Shown: one piece after another, positions 10,840-25,659 of the stretch
How positions within the stretch are numbered: position 1 is the stretch's first letter
Layout: each line of letters begins with the position of its first letter
Source: Flaccisagitta enflata
Taxonomy: Eukaryota > Chaetognatha > Sagittoidea > Aphragmophora
Direction of reading: 5' to 3'
DNA: 64,000 bases
NCBI GenBank assembly: GCA_965153355.1
Contig: OZ231127.1
Location: forward strand, 29,078,001-29,142,000
Notes under the pieces: model-generated
The model's input: the letters and a program-made list of their open reading frames with translations, nothing else
What the model was told of the DNA's origin: nothing
Databases searched by the model: none
Translations under genes and position numbers: made by a program

Positions 10840-11570
10840 GTCATTGAAATATGTCACAGTTATTACTTTATTTCAAAATTTGCATTAAATCATGAAATAG
10901 AACCAAATATTGGTAAAGTTGATAAAGAAAATATCTTGCAAATTACAGAAAATTTCATATTTGGTCACTGACAGAGGACCTGTTTAATAGGGTGGTCCCG
11001 AATTGGGTCAAATTTCATATATTGATATACTTGAGCCCTCTGCACAAATGTCCAATAAAAGAAGGATTTCTCACGAGCTGGGGTGTGAAATCAAACAAGA
11101 AACCTTGTCGGCAAAACTATAGGGTTGCTATGGGGATTTTTTTATTGCCATAAGAAGCCTATAGTTTTGCCGCCATGGTTTAATCTTCAAATTCAGACCT
11201 CTACTTGTGGGAAAACCTTCTTTTTTGGTACATTTATGCAAAAAACTAGAGTATATCATTTTTTGAAATTTGACCCTATTTCGTGACCACCCTACTGTTT
11301 AAATTCTAAGATTGCATAGAAAATAGAAAAATGAGAAAATAAAAAACATAGTTCTCTTCCAAAAACAATTATGGAGAGAACTATGTTTTTGAAAATTCAA
11401 AATTTCCCTGCATTTTAAAGTCTTAGAATTTAAACGGCAAGAAAAGATTAAAAATGTAAGCAAGATTTCATTAAAACCTTGATTTTCTTGTCTTATTTGA
11501 TGTGAATTGCATAGTTTAAATTACTTTTGAGGTCAGAATATGATAAATATGTATACACCAAGTGTCTTTA
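10840..11570 (-). mobile_element. Dispersed repeat with conserved hairpin, copy B (family 3), interrupted
   Basis: This is the inverted counterpart of the repeat at 780-1200. The hairpin at 11345-11392 has arms ACATAGTTCTCT and AGAGAACTATGT and sits in a 139-bp inverted repeat with ends GTTTAAATTCTAAG and its complement (11297-11435). The copy is split at 10988-11294 by a second element. Joining 10979 to 11295 restores co-linearity with copy A. Confidence 0.65.
10988..11294. mobile_element. 307-bp hAT-like MITE nested in family 3
   Basis: The ends TAGGGTGGTCCCGAATTGGG and the complementary right end (GGGTCAAATTTC paired inward) form long inverted repeats, and most of the element is palindromic. 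The eight bases CTGTTTAA occur directly before (10980-10987) and directly after (11295-11302). An 8-bp duplication plus a TAGGG terminus is the known signature of the hAT superfamily. No transposase frame is present. Confidence 0.85.
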
Positions 11571-13099
<1,529 letters not shown>

Positions 13100-13290
13100 C
13101 TCTGGGTGTGTTTCTACTCAAAGACACAAACGCGATTCTAAGGTGGGTTTTGCAAATCGCGATTTTACTTCACTCTTCCTGAAAAAAATTGAGGCACAAG
13201 GTAGATTCGAACCAACTCCAAGTTGTCTAATGACATCAATCTCTTCACCTCTAAAGTTAACGCCCTAACCAATCACACCAATAGGACATT
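13100..13290 (-). mobile_element. tRNA-derived SINE, minus copy
   Basis: On the minus strand a Pol III box A-like TGGTTAGGGCG (near 13265-13275) is followed about 55 bases later by box B GGTTCGAATCTAC (13201-13213). Then come TTTTTCAGGA, AAAATCGCGA and GAGTAGAAACACACCC. The post-tRNA body matches the plus-strand copy at 13400-13620. It is a retroposed SINE and not a working tRNA, because the acceptor and anticodon stems do not form. Confidence 0.75.
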
Positions 13291-13399
13291 CACTCAAACC
13301 TGTCAAACTTTGGATCAGTTTATGGGGGTTCAGTTCTGTAATGGCTATCTTATTCAATTGCCTTACTATTAGAGCAGAAATTATTTCAACTATCTGTGT

Positions 13400-13620
13400 G
13401 AGAGTCTCAGTGGCGTAGGTGGTAAAAGTGCGGGCTTCAGATTCTTTGAATTAAATTACTTTTGAGCGTAGGTTCGATCCCTCACGGGGCAAATATTTTT
13501 TCAGGATGAGGGTGGTTAAAATCGCGAATTTTAAAACCTACCCGAAAAACGTGTTTGTGGCTCTGAGTAGAAACGCACCCTCTGTCTGAAAGATTATGAC
13601 GAGGGAGAAAACAAGTGCAG
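13400..13620 (+). mobile_element. tRNA-derived SINE, plus copy
   Basis: Box A TGGCGTAGGTGG (13411-13422) and box B GGTTCGATCCC (13471-13481) are followed by TTTTTCAGGA, AAAATCGCGA and GAGTAGAAACGCACCC in the same order as the minus copy at 13100-13290. The two copies diverge from a 110-bp spacer, tRNA heads facing each other. The copy ends at a long GAA/AAAAAG tract (13621-13810), which could be its expanded tail. Confidence 0.75.
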
Positions 13621-13676
13621 AAGAAGAAGAAGAAGAAGAGAAAGAAGAAGAAGGAGAAGAACAAGAACAAGAAGAA

Positions 13677-13711
<35 letters not shown>

Positions 13712-13810
13712 AGAAGAAGAAGAAGAAGAAGAAAAAGAAGAAAAAGAAAAAGAAAAAGAAAAAGAAAAAGAAAAAGAAAAAGAAAAAGAAAAAGAAAAAG
13801 AAAAAGAAAA
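13621..13810 (+). repeat. (GAA)n to (AAAAAG)n tract
   Basis: GAA trinucleotides with GAG variants to about 13735, then a hexanucleotide AAAAAG phase. The Glu, Lys, Phe and Ser frames through it are artefacts. Confidence 0.97.
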
Positions 13811-13976
13811 TAAAATCAAAAGAAACTAGAATTAGAGCAAAAGATAAAAACATTTTTGTGCGTATCAAAACGGAATAAATTTTTTGGGAAAAGGTGTGAG
13901 GGAGAGACAACGACTACGTAAGCAAACAAATTTGTGATGTTGCCAATCGCAGATTCTTTCAGGAAGACAAAACGGA

Positions 13977-13977
13977 A

Positions 13978-14065
<88 letters not shown>
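13977..14065 (+). repeat. (GA)n microsatellite
   Basis: About 43 GA units, followed by a single CAGAGAGAGAG interruption to 14079. Confidence 0.98.
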
Positions 14066-14069
<4 letters not shown>

Positions 14070-14271
14070 GAGAGAGAGATGAATAAAATTGAATATACAT
14101 TTGAAAATCATCATTGCCAAAAACCGAGGCCAAAAAAGGACGTACACATTAACAAATTGAGAAGTAATGCTAAAAACCCAAAAAAGTGGAAAATAAAAAC
14201 GCCGTTCCATCGCAGTCAGTGAATATGTTTTTTATTGGCAGAATATTTTCAGCTGACGGTGAAATGGAGAG

Positions 14272-15176
<905 letters not shown>

Positions 15177-15393
15177 AGTCGCGTGCCGTTGTTAAGATCA
15201 TTAGACCAAAAGATAAAAAGACTAATAGATTAAGAGACTAAATGTAAATTGACTTAAATAAACTTTAAATAACTCAAAATGACATAAAATGACTTCAAGT
15301 GGCGTAAAACGTCAAAAAAAGCTAAGGGTTACCGACAGACCGACCGACCGACAGACGGACAGAGTGGGTTGTAGAGTCGCGTGCACGCGACTA
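15177..15393 (-). mobile_element. Hairpin family 1 copy, GTCATT subtype
   Basis: The hairpin AGTCGCGTGCACGCGACT, a perfect 18-base palindrome, lies at 15375-15392. It is preceded by a (GACC/GACA)n tract and a run of AAATGACTT-like units. The far end carries the half-site AGTCGCGTGC at 15177. Two plus-strand copies of the same subtype are at 23781 and 44597. Confidence 0.85.
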
Positions 15394-16489
15394 AAAATGG
15401 ACAAACGGAATTGGACACGAACGCGAACCAACGGTCAATTTCGAACTTTGCCTCGCACCGTTGCACGTCCGGTATGGCTGAAGCACCATTTCAGCCCAAT
15501 TTCAAATCCCAGCAGCAAGATGTGATGGGTCGTTCTTTTCACATGTTGCTCCTGGGACTAATGATAATTTTCCATTCGGCGCCATACAAATAAGCTCAAT
15601 ACTTTCTGTGGAAATCCAGCCACATAATCACATCAGCAAAAGTTTTCCAAGGGCATACATCATGTTGAAATGCAGTGAGGTATTATCACTTTCTTTTAAG
15701 GGATGTCCTATCTACTTAAACCTTGAATACGTCTGCTTAACAGATTATCTGTTTATGATTTTAAAATAGGGTATCTCGGTTGGGCTTGTTCTTGCACAAA
15801 ATGCTAAAAACTTGAGTTTACTAACTAAAACTATCACCATCGACCTTTATGACAGCCATCCCAGGTGTGAAAAACAATCCAGGAGCAAAAATGTGCAGGC
15901 AGGACCCTTTTAAGCCAAACCGCGTAAAATATAAGAAAATTAAAGGCAGTTTAACCAATTATTGCTCTTTTCCTTCAATAATCAAAGATAATCAGGTAAT
16001 GATGGGCCAAAGCAAAGTTACAGTTGAAAAATATTTAGCAGTAGAATATGCAGGCCTGTATATTATTGAGTTACCCCCCCTGGTGGGGGGGAGAAATCAA
16101 AGGGTCTGGAGATGGGGAAAAAAATCAAAGAGGGAAAAAAGAGAAAATAAGAAAATTTGGGGAAAATATAACTTTTGACAGTACCAAATCATAAATTCTA
16201 GTTAGTAAAACACAATTTAACATTATTTGACCTAATTACACTGTTTTATAGCTTTATGGGGAAGAAAAACATAGGTTTTAAAATGCGATGTGTCGCGTCG
16301 CGGGGAAGAAAATCAAAGGTAGGGGGGAAAAAGTCAAAAGCGACTCAATTATATACACCCCTGAGAATATCAGTTAGATAGTTGCAGGCAGGATCCCCTG
16401 AGGGTTCCTCCAGGAGTTCAAAAAGGGCCCCCAAATAGCTGAAAATAGCAAAAAAGGTTTCTTCTTCTTTGGGGTCGTTTTTGAGTAAT
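15394..16489. other. Intergenic stretch, no gene seen
   Basis: No gene recognised. The 109-codon plus-strand frame at 15849-16178 has no visible domain. A G-rich patch lies around 16075-16100. Confidence 0.45.
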
Positions 16490-16660
16490 AGCCCAAATCA
16501 AAGCAACATGGCTCAAATCCAAGCAATATGGCCCAAATCCATGCATAATGACCCAAATCTGGCTAGGAAACCTATATTCTGGACTAAGGTTCAAGGTTTT
16601 GGCCTTATAGACCTAGATTCTGGCTTCTGATACCCCAATTCTGGCATTGAGCACTAGCTT
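16490..16660 (-). repeat. About 20-bp minisatellites
   Basis: Units of GGCCCAAATCCAAGCAATAT (the complement of the array at 3985-4060) pass into ATTCTGG/CCTAGATTCTGGC units related to 3225-3325. Confidence 0.7.
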
Positions 16661-17079
16661 AACAACAATAAATGCGATATTAAAGAAAAGTTCTCTATCA
16701 GAGGAATATGGTCCAAAATCATGTTTACAGATAGCCCATGAAAAAAATTTAGCCCTAGAACCCCTTTAAATTGGCGCCGCCACCTGCCCTATAGTGATGC
16801 GCGTAGTAACTAGTCAGTGAGGGCTCACAAGGCCCTCTTCCAATTATTTCAGTTTGGGTATAGTGAGGGGTGTTGTTCCACCTATCATAGGCAAAACATT
16901 TTTCCTGTGCATTTTCTATGGGATATAAGGGGAGTGGCGGTGGTAATTCTTAGAGGTCCCAGGACCAAATTGTTGTTGTGGCTTATCTGTGTACATGATT
17001 TTGAGTCATTTCCCTTTGATAGAGAAATTTTTTATGAATTTGTATGAACTCTTGTTATGCTTTTAAGCAGCCACATTTT
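16661..17079. other. Intergenic stretch, no gene seen
   Basis: Nothing beyond a 76-codon frame without a recognisable domain. Confidence 0.4.
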
Positions 17080-17260
17080 GATCTTTGCCTCTGAGACCCA
17101 GATTCTGGTATCAAGACCCAGATTCTGGACCCTGGGACCCAGATTCTAACCCCTGAGACCCAGATTCTAGCTTTAAGGCCCAAATCCTGGCCACAAAAAC
17201 CTGAATGCTAGACTCTAGAGATTAAGATACTGGCCTCTGAAAGCCAGTTACTAGTCTCTT
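17080..17260 (+). repeat. About 21-bp minisatellite (GAGACCCAGATTCTGG type)
   Basis: Eight or so diverged units of CTGAGACCCAGATTCTGG. The same unit in complement is seen at 3225-3325 and 16570-16660. Confidence 0.8.
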
Positions 17261-17274
17261 TAACCCTCATTTTT

Positions 17275-17432
17275 AGTTGCGTGCTACGTCTGTCTGTAGG
17301 TCCATCGGTCCGTCACACTTTACTTTTTCGGCGTTTATGAAGTTATTGGCTATACCGCTACTGTCAAAATTCTCAAATATGGCCCCTGCCCGCCTGCACG
17401 CGACTGGGGTAGCAGTGTATCCAGCCTTGTTG
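17275..17432 (+). mobile_element. Hairpin family 1 copy
   Basis: Starts AGTTGCGTGCTACG, then a GTCTGTAGGTCCATCGGTCC tract. It ends with CCCCTGCCCGCCTGCACGCG and ACTGG, then GTGTATCCAGCCTTGTTG, the conserved distal end of the family. Confidence 0.8.
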
Positions 17433-17499
17433 CCTCAAAGACTCATATTCTTGGTGGATATGGATGGACAAAAAATGCCCCTGACTTTATCCCCTGCAA

Positions 17500-17670
17500 A
17501 GCCACTGCCCAGCTTCCCTATTAACTTAACTAACAAACCACTCAAGCAGTGCATGGGTACCGATGACAATGTAGTGCCTTTGGGCTGCTATTGTATGTAC
17601 GTACATAACCTTTCACCCCTCTGTTCTACAGTATGTTAGCCCTTTGAGGCCACTGCCTAAAAAGGTAAAG
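17500..17670 (-). mobile_element. Hairpin family 2 copy (degenerate)
   Basis: Contains the diverged lead region (GTACCGATGACAATGTAGTG) and CTCTGTTCTACAGTATGTTA, then GCCCTTTGAGGCCACTGCC. Hairpin pairing is weakened. Confidence 0.6.
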
Positions 17671-17769
17671 AGCTCCATGTAAGGGGCCAAAGAAAAATTA
17701 AAAATGGGCAAAAATTACCACAATGTATTCTTGATTACCTTTACTCTTCTTTGACAAAGAAGTGCCTAA

Positions 17770-18065
17770 TTGTCTCATATCTGAGGCCTGATTTGAGAGA
17801 TTTGTGAGGCTTGATTTAAGGTTTGAGAGGCTTGATTTGGGGTTTGAGAGGCCTGATTTGGGGTTTTCAGGCCTAATTTTAAGAGGCCTGATTTTGGGTC
17901 TTAGAGGTCTGACTTGGAGTCTGAGAAGATTTGGTGGCACAGATGCTGGGTTTGGGGTTTGAAAGACCTGATGAGGAGTCTGAGAAGTCATGTTTTGGGT
18001 CTGAAAGGCCAGATTTGGGGCCCGAGTAGCTTGGTTTCAGGCTCTTGGGGAGTGATTTTGGAATC
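17770..18065 (+). repeat. 20-22 bp minisatellite (GAGGCCTGATTTGGGGTTT type)
   Basis: About twelve diverged units of GAGGCCTGATTTGGGGTTTG. This is the same class as the minisatellites next to other family 2 copies. Confidence 0.8.
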
Positions 18066-18296
18066 ATAAATTATTGGCCCCTCCATTGCCGCTGCTCAAA
18101 ATGATTTTGGTCCTTTTTGACCACTTTTGGTGTTTTGGAACCATTGGATGGACCCATCAGGTGTCCTCATCCTTAATTTTTATCCTCATTTTGTTCTGCT
18201 GCACTTGATCAGGGTGGCTGAATAGATCACTGGGCTTTTAATTATTTAAATAGCCCAAATTTGTCAAAAATACGTAGATTTTGCCCATCTTTAGCC

Positions 18297-18362
18297 TTTT
18301 GGGACCCTTTTGGGACCCTTTTGGGACCCTTTTGGGACCCTTTTGGGACCCTTTTGGGTCCC
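18297..18362 (+). repeat. (TTTTGGGACCC)n minisatellite
   Basis: Six near-identical 11-base units. On the minus strand they encode GSQKGPKRVPK. The array is short and clean, which suggests recent expansion. Confidence 0.95.
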
Positions 18363-19498
18363 TTGGGAACCCTAACCCTTTCTCTTATTTCCCTACACCA
18401 GATGACAGCATCTTGACAGAAAATTTGCCTCCTCAATGACATATATGAGAAATAGATATGAGAAGAAACATAATCAAAGTACCTAACTTTTTGGCTATTT
18501 CTTACTATTTTGGCCATTAAGGGGCTCTTTTTAGACCTTTCGAGGACCCTACAGAGGCCCATTCCTGCAACTTCTTTTAATTTCTTATTCTTTGTCACAG
18601 TTTGCTAGAGTGAGACAGCATAAGCGTGAAGCAGCAGCCTCAGACTGCAGCTGCGGAGCAGCGCATGAACAGCAGTCTTGATATAAGGAGCAAAAGTTAG
18701 AAAAGTCACACACGCCTGGATACGCGCGTCAAAAAAAATGCTCCTGCCTGCACATTTTTCACAAAACATTATCAATATGGGTATTGTTGGATAAAGAAAT
18801 GATCGATGGTCCTTTCCATTCTTAGAAAACCCTGGTTTTGATCAGTTGGTTCCATCTAGGATCCTTTATTTAAAACATGAAAAAGTGATCTGAAAAGAAG
18901 TTTAAGCAACCTCCCTTCAAGTTACAAAAATTGTGCATAAAAGGGGAATGATATGGAAGACAAAGCCACAGGTCGATTTTCATACCATTCGAGCCGCTAA
19001 GATCGGATCTTATCACATTTCTGCCAATCGACTCTCCTAAACACTTCAAAATTGAGATGATTGTTTATAGAATTTGGCTCCATTTGGACTAGGGGCAGTT
19101 TGTTCAATTTGTCCGGTAGTTCGTTTGATAGGTTGCACTTTACACCAATCATATGACCACTCACAGGGACGTGCAGAGAAATCCTGGGCCCCATGCAGTT
19201 TTTCTTGCCTAATCAATTGTTTACTGGGACGTGATCGCATTGAACTTTCTAGGAGGTATAAAACCATTTTTTAATGGCTACTTTTGTCAATTGACAACCT
19301 GTAAAAAAATGAAATTACCGAAAATAAAATGTCAGGTTTGAACTTGAACGCATCCTGAGACTCAAAACGACTACAATATCATTCCACGCCTATCAAGATC
19401 CTGTCAAAACAAATCTTACTGACTCTCAACAGCATCGGTTTCAGAAAACCAAAACAGGACTGGAATTCGGGCGAGCCGATGTAAGTAGGAGAAGAAAA
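18363..19498. other. Intergenic stretch, no gene seen
   Basis: No gene, RNA or repeat recognised over about 1.1 kb. A GCAGCAG-rich patch lies near 18625-18665. Confidence 0.45.
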
Positions 19499-19509
19499 CG
19501 GAGAGAGAG

Positions 19510-19588
<79 letters not shown>
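19499..19588 (+). repeat. (GA)n microsatellite
   Basis: GA array with one GATTGA interruption at its left edge. Confidence 0.98.
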
Positions 19589-19590
<2 letters not shown>

Positions 19591-20090
19591 TTCATATAGA
19601 ATATGATACATGATAACATATTGGCTTATAGTTACACGGTAAATTGTTACTGCTTATGACAAAAACGATTGTCCACTAGTGCGTCTTGTTTTAATGGATA
19701 AAGCTGGTAAATACGATGATAAAATTGATTAGTGATCACAACGCGCTCGTTTTACCCTTCATAGTTAGAAATTTAAGATTTCACCGCCACGCATCTGATT
19801 CAAAAACTATCGAATGATTCAAATTGGTATGAATTATAGATTGGTTTGTTTGTCTTACGCTGATTCTTTTTCATTTTGTTCGTGGGACAGCATGTTGTAT
19901 GCCCTATAGGTGAGTATACCTTATTGGCGAGTGCACTTTAGCGGTGCTCCACTGTATTTGTTTTGTATTTGTTTTTTGGTTTGAAACCTTTTCAAAGCGA
20001 GGCTGAACTTGCGTGTTTGATTGACTTTTTTCATGTTGAGACCTATGCCTTTTACAATCTACGCCTCCATCTTTTGAGATTTTCTCGCCA
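19589..20090. other. Intergenic stretch, no gene seen
   Basis: AT-rich sequence without a recognisable feature. Confidence 0.4.
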
Positions 20091-20091
20091 A

Positions 20092-20661
20092 TTACCTCGT
20101 CAGGGCGGTAGTGGATCTGGAAGTGGTTCTTCTCACTTCGACTCTGAAGACGCGTTGCGGGGAGTCGAGAAAATGAACGTGATGCACTTGAGACGCCGAC
20201 GGAGCGCGTTTCGCGCGTCTCCCACTTCTGGCCGTCGACGGGCGTTTGGGTGTCGACGAACCTTCGCTTCTCGAGCATGTCTTCGTCTGGGACGAAGTGA
20301 CGAAGACGTCGTCGTTAAAGAGAACATTTTGGCCACAGCCGTCGACGTTTCTACCGATGCTGCCGGATGTGCCGATGCTGCAGTTACTGCCGTTGCTACT
20401 GACGTTATCACTTCCGCTGATGGCGCTACAATTGTCATGTTCGAGGAAGCGATTCTCAACTAGGTTGTCGACATATTTCCGGTTGTCGACGTCGACGCGA
20501 TTGTCGGCGATGCGCCACGAATGATCCAAAGACGTCGTCGGAGCGATGAGTTTGTCGACGACTCTTTTACCGACGGCGACGCTGTTGTCGACGCCGAGGC
20601 TGTTGTCGACGCCGAGACTGTTGTCGACGCCAACTCTGCCGCCGACGTTGACAGTTCCCAA
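20092..20661 (-). CDS. Unrecognised open frame, VDN-repeat, CpG-rich region
   Basis: A 189-codon minus-strand frame in a markedly CpG-rich island that contrasts with its AT-rich neighbours. Residues 5-25 hold three GVDNSL units, made from an 18-bp DNA repeat at 20580-20640. Further along, VDN, ADN and HDN tripeptides recur (NRVDVDNRKYVDNLVENR). The C-terminal third is Arg/Ser-rich. No domain, signal peptide or membrane segment was recognised. A 166-codon frame also lies open on the other strand (19963-20463), so the strand is uncertain. It may be an exon, a CpG-rich regulatory region or chance. I give no function. Confidence 0.22.
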   Translation of the reverse strand: MGTVNVGGRVGVDNSLGVDNSLGVDNSVAVGKRVVDKLIAPTTSLDHSWRIADNRVDVDNRKYVDNLVENRFLEHDNCSAISGSDNVSSNGSNCSIGTSGSIGRNVDGCGQNVLFNDDVFVTSSQTKTCSRSEGSSTPKRPSTARSGRRAKRAPSASQVHHVHFLDSPQRVFRVEVRRTTSRSTTALTR

Positions 20662-20744
20662 TGGCAGGTGGCATACGTCGTCGGTGCTAACGAGTCGTCA
20701 ATGTGAAAATTCGACGCGAAAACGCGAAAAACGGAGGAAGAGAC

Positions 20745-20885
20745 GGAGACGGAGACGGAGACAGAGACAGAGAGAGAGGCAGAGACATAGGAAGAGAAAG
20801 AGACAGAGACAGAAACAGAGGCAGAGAAAGAGACAGAGACAGAAACAGAGGCAGAGAAAGAGACAGAGACAGAGACATAAAGAGA
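20745..20885 (+). repeat. (GAGACA)n / GACAGAAACAGAGGCAGA array
   Basis: GAGACG and GAGACA hexamers, then two and a half copies of a 36-base higher unit with AGAAACAGAGGCAGAGAAAG. Confidence 0.9.
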
Positions 20886-22559
<1,674 letters not shown>

Positions 22560-22703
22560 TTTCTCTTTTGTTTTCTCTTTCTTCTTTTCTTCTTTTCTTC
22601 TTTTTTCTTTCTTTTTCTTTCTTTTTCTTTCTTTTTCTTTCTTTTTCTTTCTTTTTCTTTCTTTTTCTTTCTTTTTCTTTCTCTCTCTCTTTCTAACCTT
22701 TTT

Positions 22704-22735
<32 letters not shown>

Positions 22736-22745
22736 TTCTTTTTTT
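22560..22745 (+). repeat. (CTTTTT)n and (CTTT)n polypyrimidine tract
   Basis: TCTTTT units, then a ten-base TTTCTTTCTT periodic stretch, then a plain CTTT array to about 22735. Confidence 0.95.
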
Positions 22746-22889
22746 CATCTACATTTTTGTGCGGTTTAACTCTTCAAAAAATGAGAGTTCTTTCCGGTTT
22801 GCTCTCCGCTTTCCCATTTGAGTATATGTTGTCATGTTCTTCTTCACCGCTCTTCCTCTTCATCCATTTCAGGCTCATCGTTCTAATTG

Positions 22890-23086
<197 letters not shown>

Positions 23087-23495
23087 CCACGCTAGTAAAC
23101 CGAGCCGACTTCTTTTAAGCCTTTTTGCGGTGAAAAATCGTTTTTTACTGATTTTTTTTCCCTTCAATTCTCTCTTTCTTGCTTCTCATTAGAGTCGTTG
23201 TCGTTTCCGTCATGATTATAGTCGTTGTTGTTATGGTCGACGCCGTCGTTGTTGTTGTTGTAGCCGTCGTTCGTGGAATCGTCGCAGTTAAAGACGTAGT
23301 TGTTGTTGTAATCCTCCTTGCCAAGCAGAGTCACTATAATTCATTCTCTTTGACATTGAAACGGGAAGACAGAAAAAGCGGGGAGATATTTACACAAAGG
23401 AGAAAAAAATCAAAAGGATTTAAGGCTAGTAGGATATCCTCCCGCCGTTGCATTGCGCCCTCTGTCGGTTTCGTGAAGTGTGTGCGCATGATGCG
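23087..23495. other. Intergenic stretch with GTCGTTGTTGT-rich patch
   Basis: GTC/GTT-rich sequence at 23195-23315 extends the neighbouring (TTG)n flavour. No gene seen. Confidence 0.45.
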
Positions 23496-23660
<165 letters not shown>

Positions 23661-23780
23661 CTCTCTATTATTGTCTCTCTCACTCTCTTCGAGAAAATGA
23701 TTATTGTAAGTTGACAAAGCGATTTCGGATGTTTGCATATTCATGGGCGTTTTGTTTTCTAAATCGTTACTTAGCCTTGT

Positions 23781-23990
23781 AGTTGCGTGCACGCGACTCT
23801 ACACCCCGCTTTGTCCGTCCGTCCGTTGGTCGGTCGGTCTGTCGGTCTGTCGGTTTGTTAGTCCGTCAAACATTTATTTTTTTTTCTCAATTTATTTCCT
23901 TTAGTCATTTTAAGTCATTTAAGAGTATTCTAAGTCATTTCAAGTCATTTTAAGTCATTCTAAGTCATTTAGTTAGTCTCGCACGCGACT
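23781..23990 (+). mobile_element. Hairpin family 1 copy, GTCATT subtype
   Basis: Starts AGTTGCGTGCACGCGACT, whose fourth base pair would be a G-U type pair, then CTCTACACCCCGCTTT and a (GTCC/GGTC)n tract. Five GTCATTTTAA-type units follow and the copy ends with the half-site GCACGCGACT at 23981-23990. Same order as 15177 (inverted) and 44597. Confidence 0.9.
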
Positions 23991-24784
23991 CATGAATAGA
24001 TGTTGACTTTGTTGAATCGAGAGACCGGATTTAAAAGTAAATTTCAATGACGACGTACGGACCTACTAGACACTAGAAGACGGCCAGACGAATAGCAGTA
24101 CAGATCAGAAGCCAAATTATCCGACGTTTCAACCATGCGGGCAGATTTGAAAGCGCACCTGAAACTAACCTTCCACTGCATTGTTGTCTACCCTTTGAGG
24201 CCTTTCCCGGACTCGGTTTTGACTTGGTGTGTCAGTTTTCTGTTTTGGTTTCGAACTATTTCTGTTTCCGAATTTATTTTTTTCCTCTCCTTTTGTGTCT
24301 GTGAAAGGGGAACTTCGAGTTTGATTGGAAAAGTGGTAACATAGTACATGAAGCTACTAATGACGCGAAAAGCTGTGAGGTAAGGTACCTGCAACACTAA
24401 AACGGTAAAACCACGTCGAAAAAAATAAAAAAACAAGTAGATAGTGAGCAAGAAAAAGAATCTTTCATCAAAGAACTGCAAATCTATCAAAATAAAAATC
24501 TTCATGGGGGCTTTGAGGTTTCAGCGAATGTAACATTAGCGATGCGTTTTGTCTTTTGTTTTTTTTCATCAAAAGCCCTCTGTCAAAAGTGTGTTTTGCC
24601 CTGTCATGGCGTCACCCATTGCAGACAAAGATTGTGATGCTATGGGGAAGAGAAAGACGTCGTCATCGATCTTTTATGATAGCTTGAGTATTTTTCCTTC
24701 CCGGGAGTCACTATGACGATTCCTCCTTCATTGTGTGCTTTATATGATACAGCTTTATGTGAGGTGTCAGCCCGAACTTTTACC
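23991..24784. other. Intergenic stretch, no gene seen
   Basis: A 105-codon minus-strand frame at 24188-24505 has no recognisable domain. Nothing else seen. Confidence 0.4.
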
Positions 24785-25655
24785 GCATTTATCGGGGAAA
24801 AACCGTGAGAAGCCCCGGCACAGAAGCCCTGTGTGGACGTGAGAAGCCCCGGGTGGATATAAGAAGCCCTGTGTGGATGTGAGAAGCCCTTTTTCAAAAT
24901 AAGTGGTTTTTCTTAAAATTTTTAATTTTAATATGCACTTTATCATTTTTTTCAACCTCAACAGGCCAAACTAGCTTTTCAATTAAAAATGAGTAATAAA
25001 CATTTTTTTTTAAATTAATAAGCTAAAAACAAAGTATTTAAACTAAAGTTGGAAGATCTCTATAGAACATATTTTTAGTTGCGTACTAAGCAATTACACC
25101 TCGCTTTGTCTATCTGGCTATTAGTCAATCTATTATTTTATGTTTTATAATTTTTTACCTTATTGCTCATGCCTAAATTATCTAGCGGCTCAAATAATGC
25201 TGCTGCTTTCCCGCATTCAAGTAAGGAAACCATATAACTAGTCTTATTGATAAAACGCTCTTAACCATTACTCACATTTATATTTTATGAAATAATTCAA
25301 TAGTCTATTCTTAGTTAAAATCATCGGTTAATTGCTTGAAAGCGCTGTACATCTCACATTTACTAAGAGCTTCTCATGTTTAGAGGGCTTCTTATATCCA
25401 TTTGAGGCTTCCAGCTGGGGGGCTTCTTATTATACAAAATCCACCCTTATCTACTGTGAGAAGCCAAGTTGGAAACTTTAATTGGATATAAAAATCTCTC
25501 AGAGGATATGAGAAGCCTCCCACTTATAATAGTCATAAGAGCTTCCTAAATCCTAGGGGTTCTCACGTCCACTCAGGGCTTCTCACATTCACTCGGGGCT
25601 TCTCACGTTCACTCGGGGCATCCAGCTCTGGGGCTTCTTAAATTGCCGAGCCGCA
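24785..25655. repeat. AGAAGCCC minisatellites in inverted arrangement
   Basis: At 24795-24893, five AGAAGCCC-centred units of about 20 bases run in one direction. At 25375-25645 the complement, GGGCTTCTCACGTTCACTCG, runs in the other. The outer edges carry GCATTTATC on both sides (24785 and 25660 area). Between them lies AT-rich sequence that includes a diverged family 1 start at 25077. Confidence 0.75.
25077..25135 (+). mobile_element. Hairpin family 1 fragment
   Basis: AGTTGCGTACTAAGCAATTA, then CACCTCGCTTTGTCTATC. This is the family start with a decayed hairpin and short tetranucleotide tract. Confidence 0.55.
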
Positions 25656-25659
25656 TTTA

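Noticed and set aside
10988-11294. Tc1/mariner MITE with TA duplication
   Set aside because: TA also flanks the GGGTGG core, but the longer exact 8-bp duplication CTGTTTAA and the TAGGG tip fit hAT better.
15177-15393. Family 1 as a Helitron 3' end (hairpin followed by CTAA or CTAG)
   Set aside because: The hairpin directly abuts the CTRR-like bases instead of lying about ten bases before them. No TC start or A/T insertion rule was found. It remains possible but unsupported.
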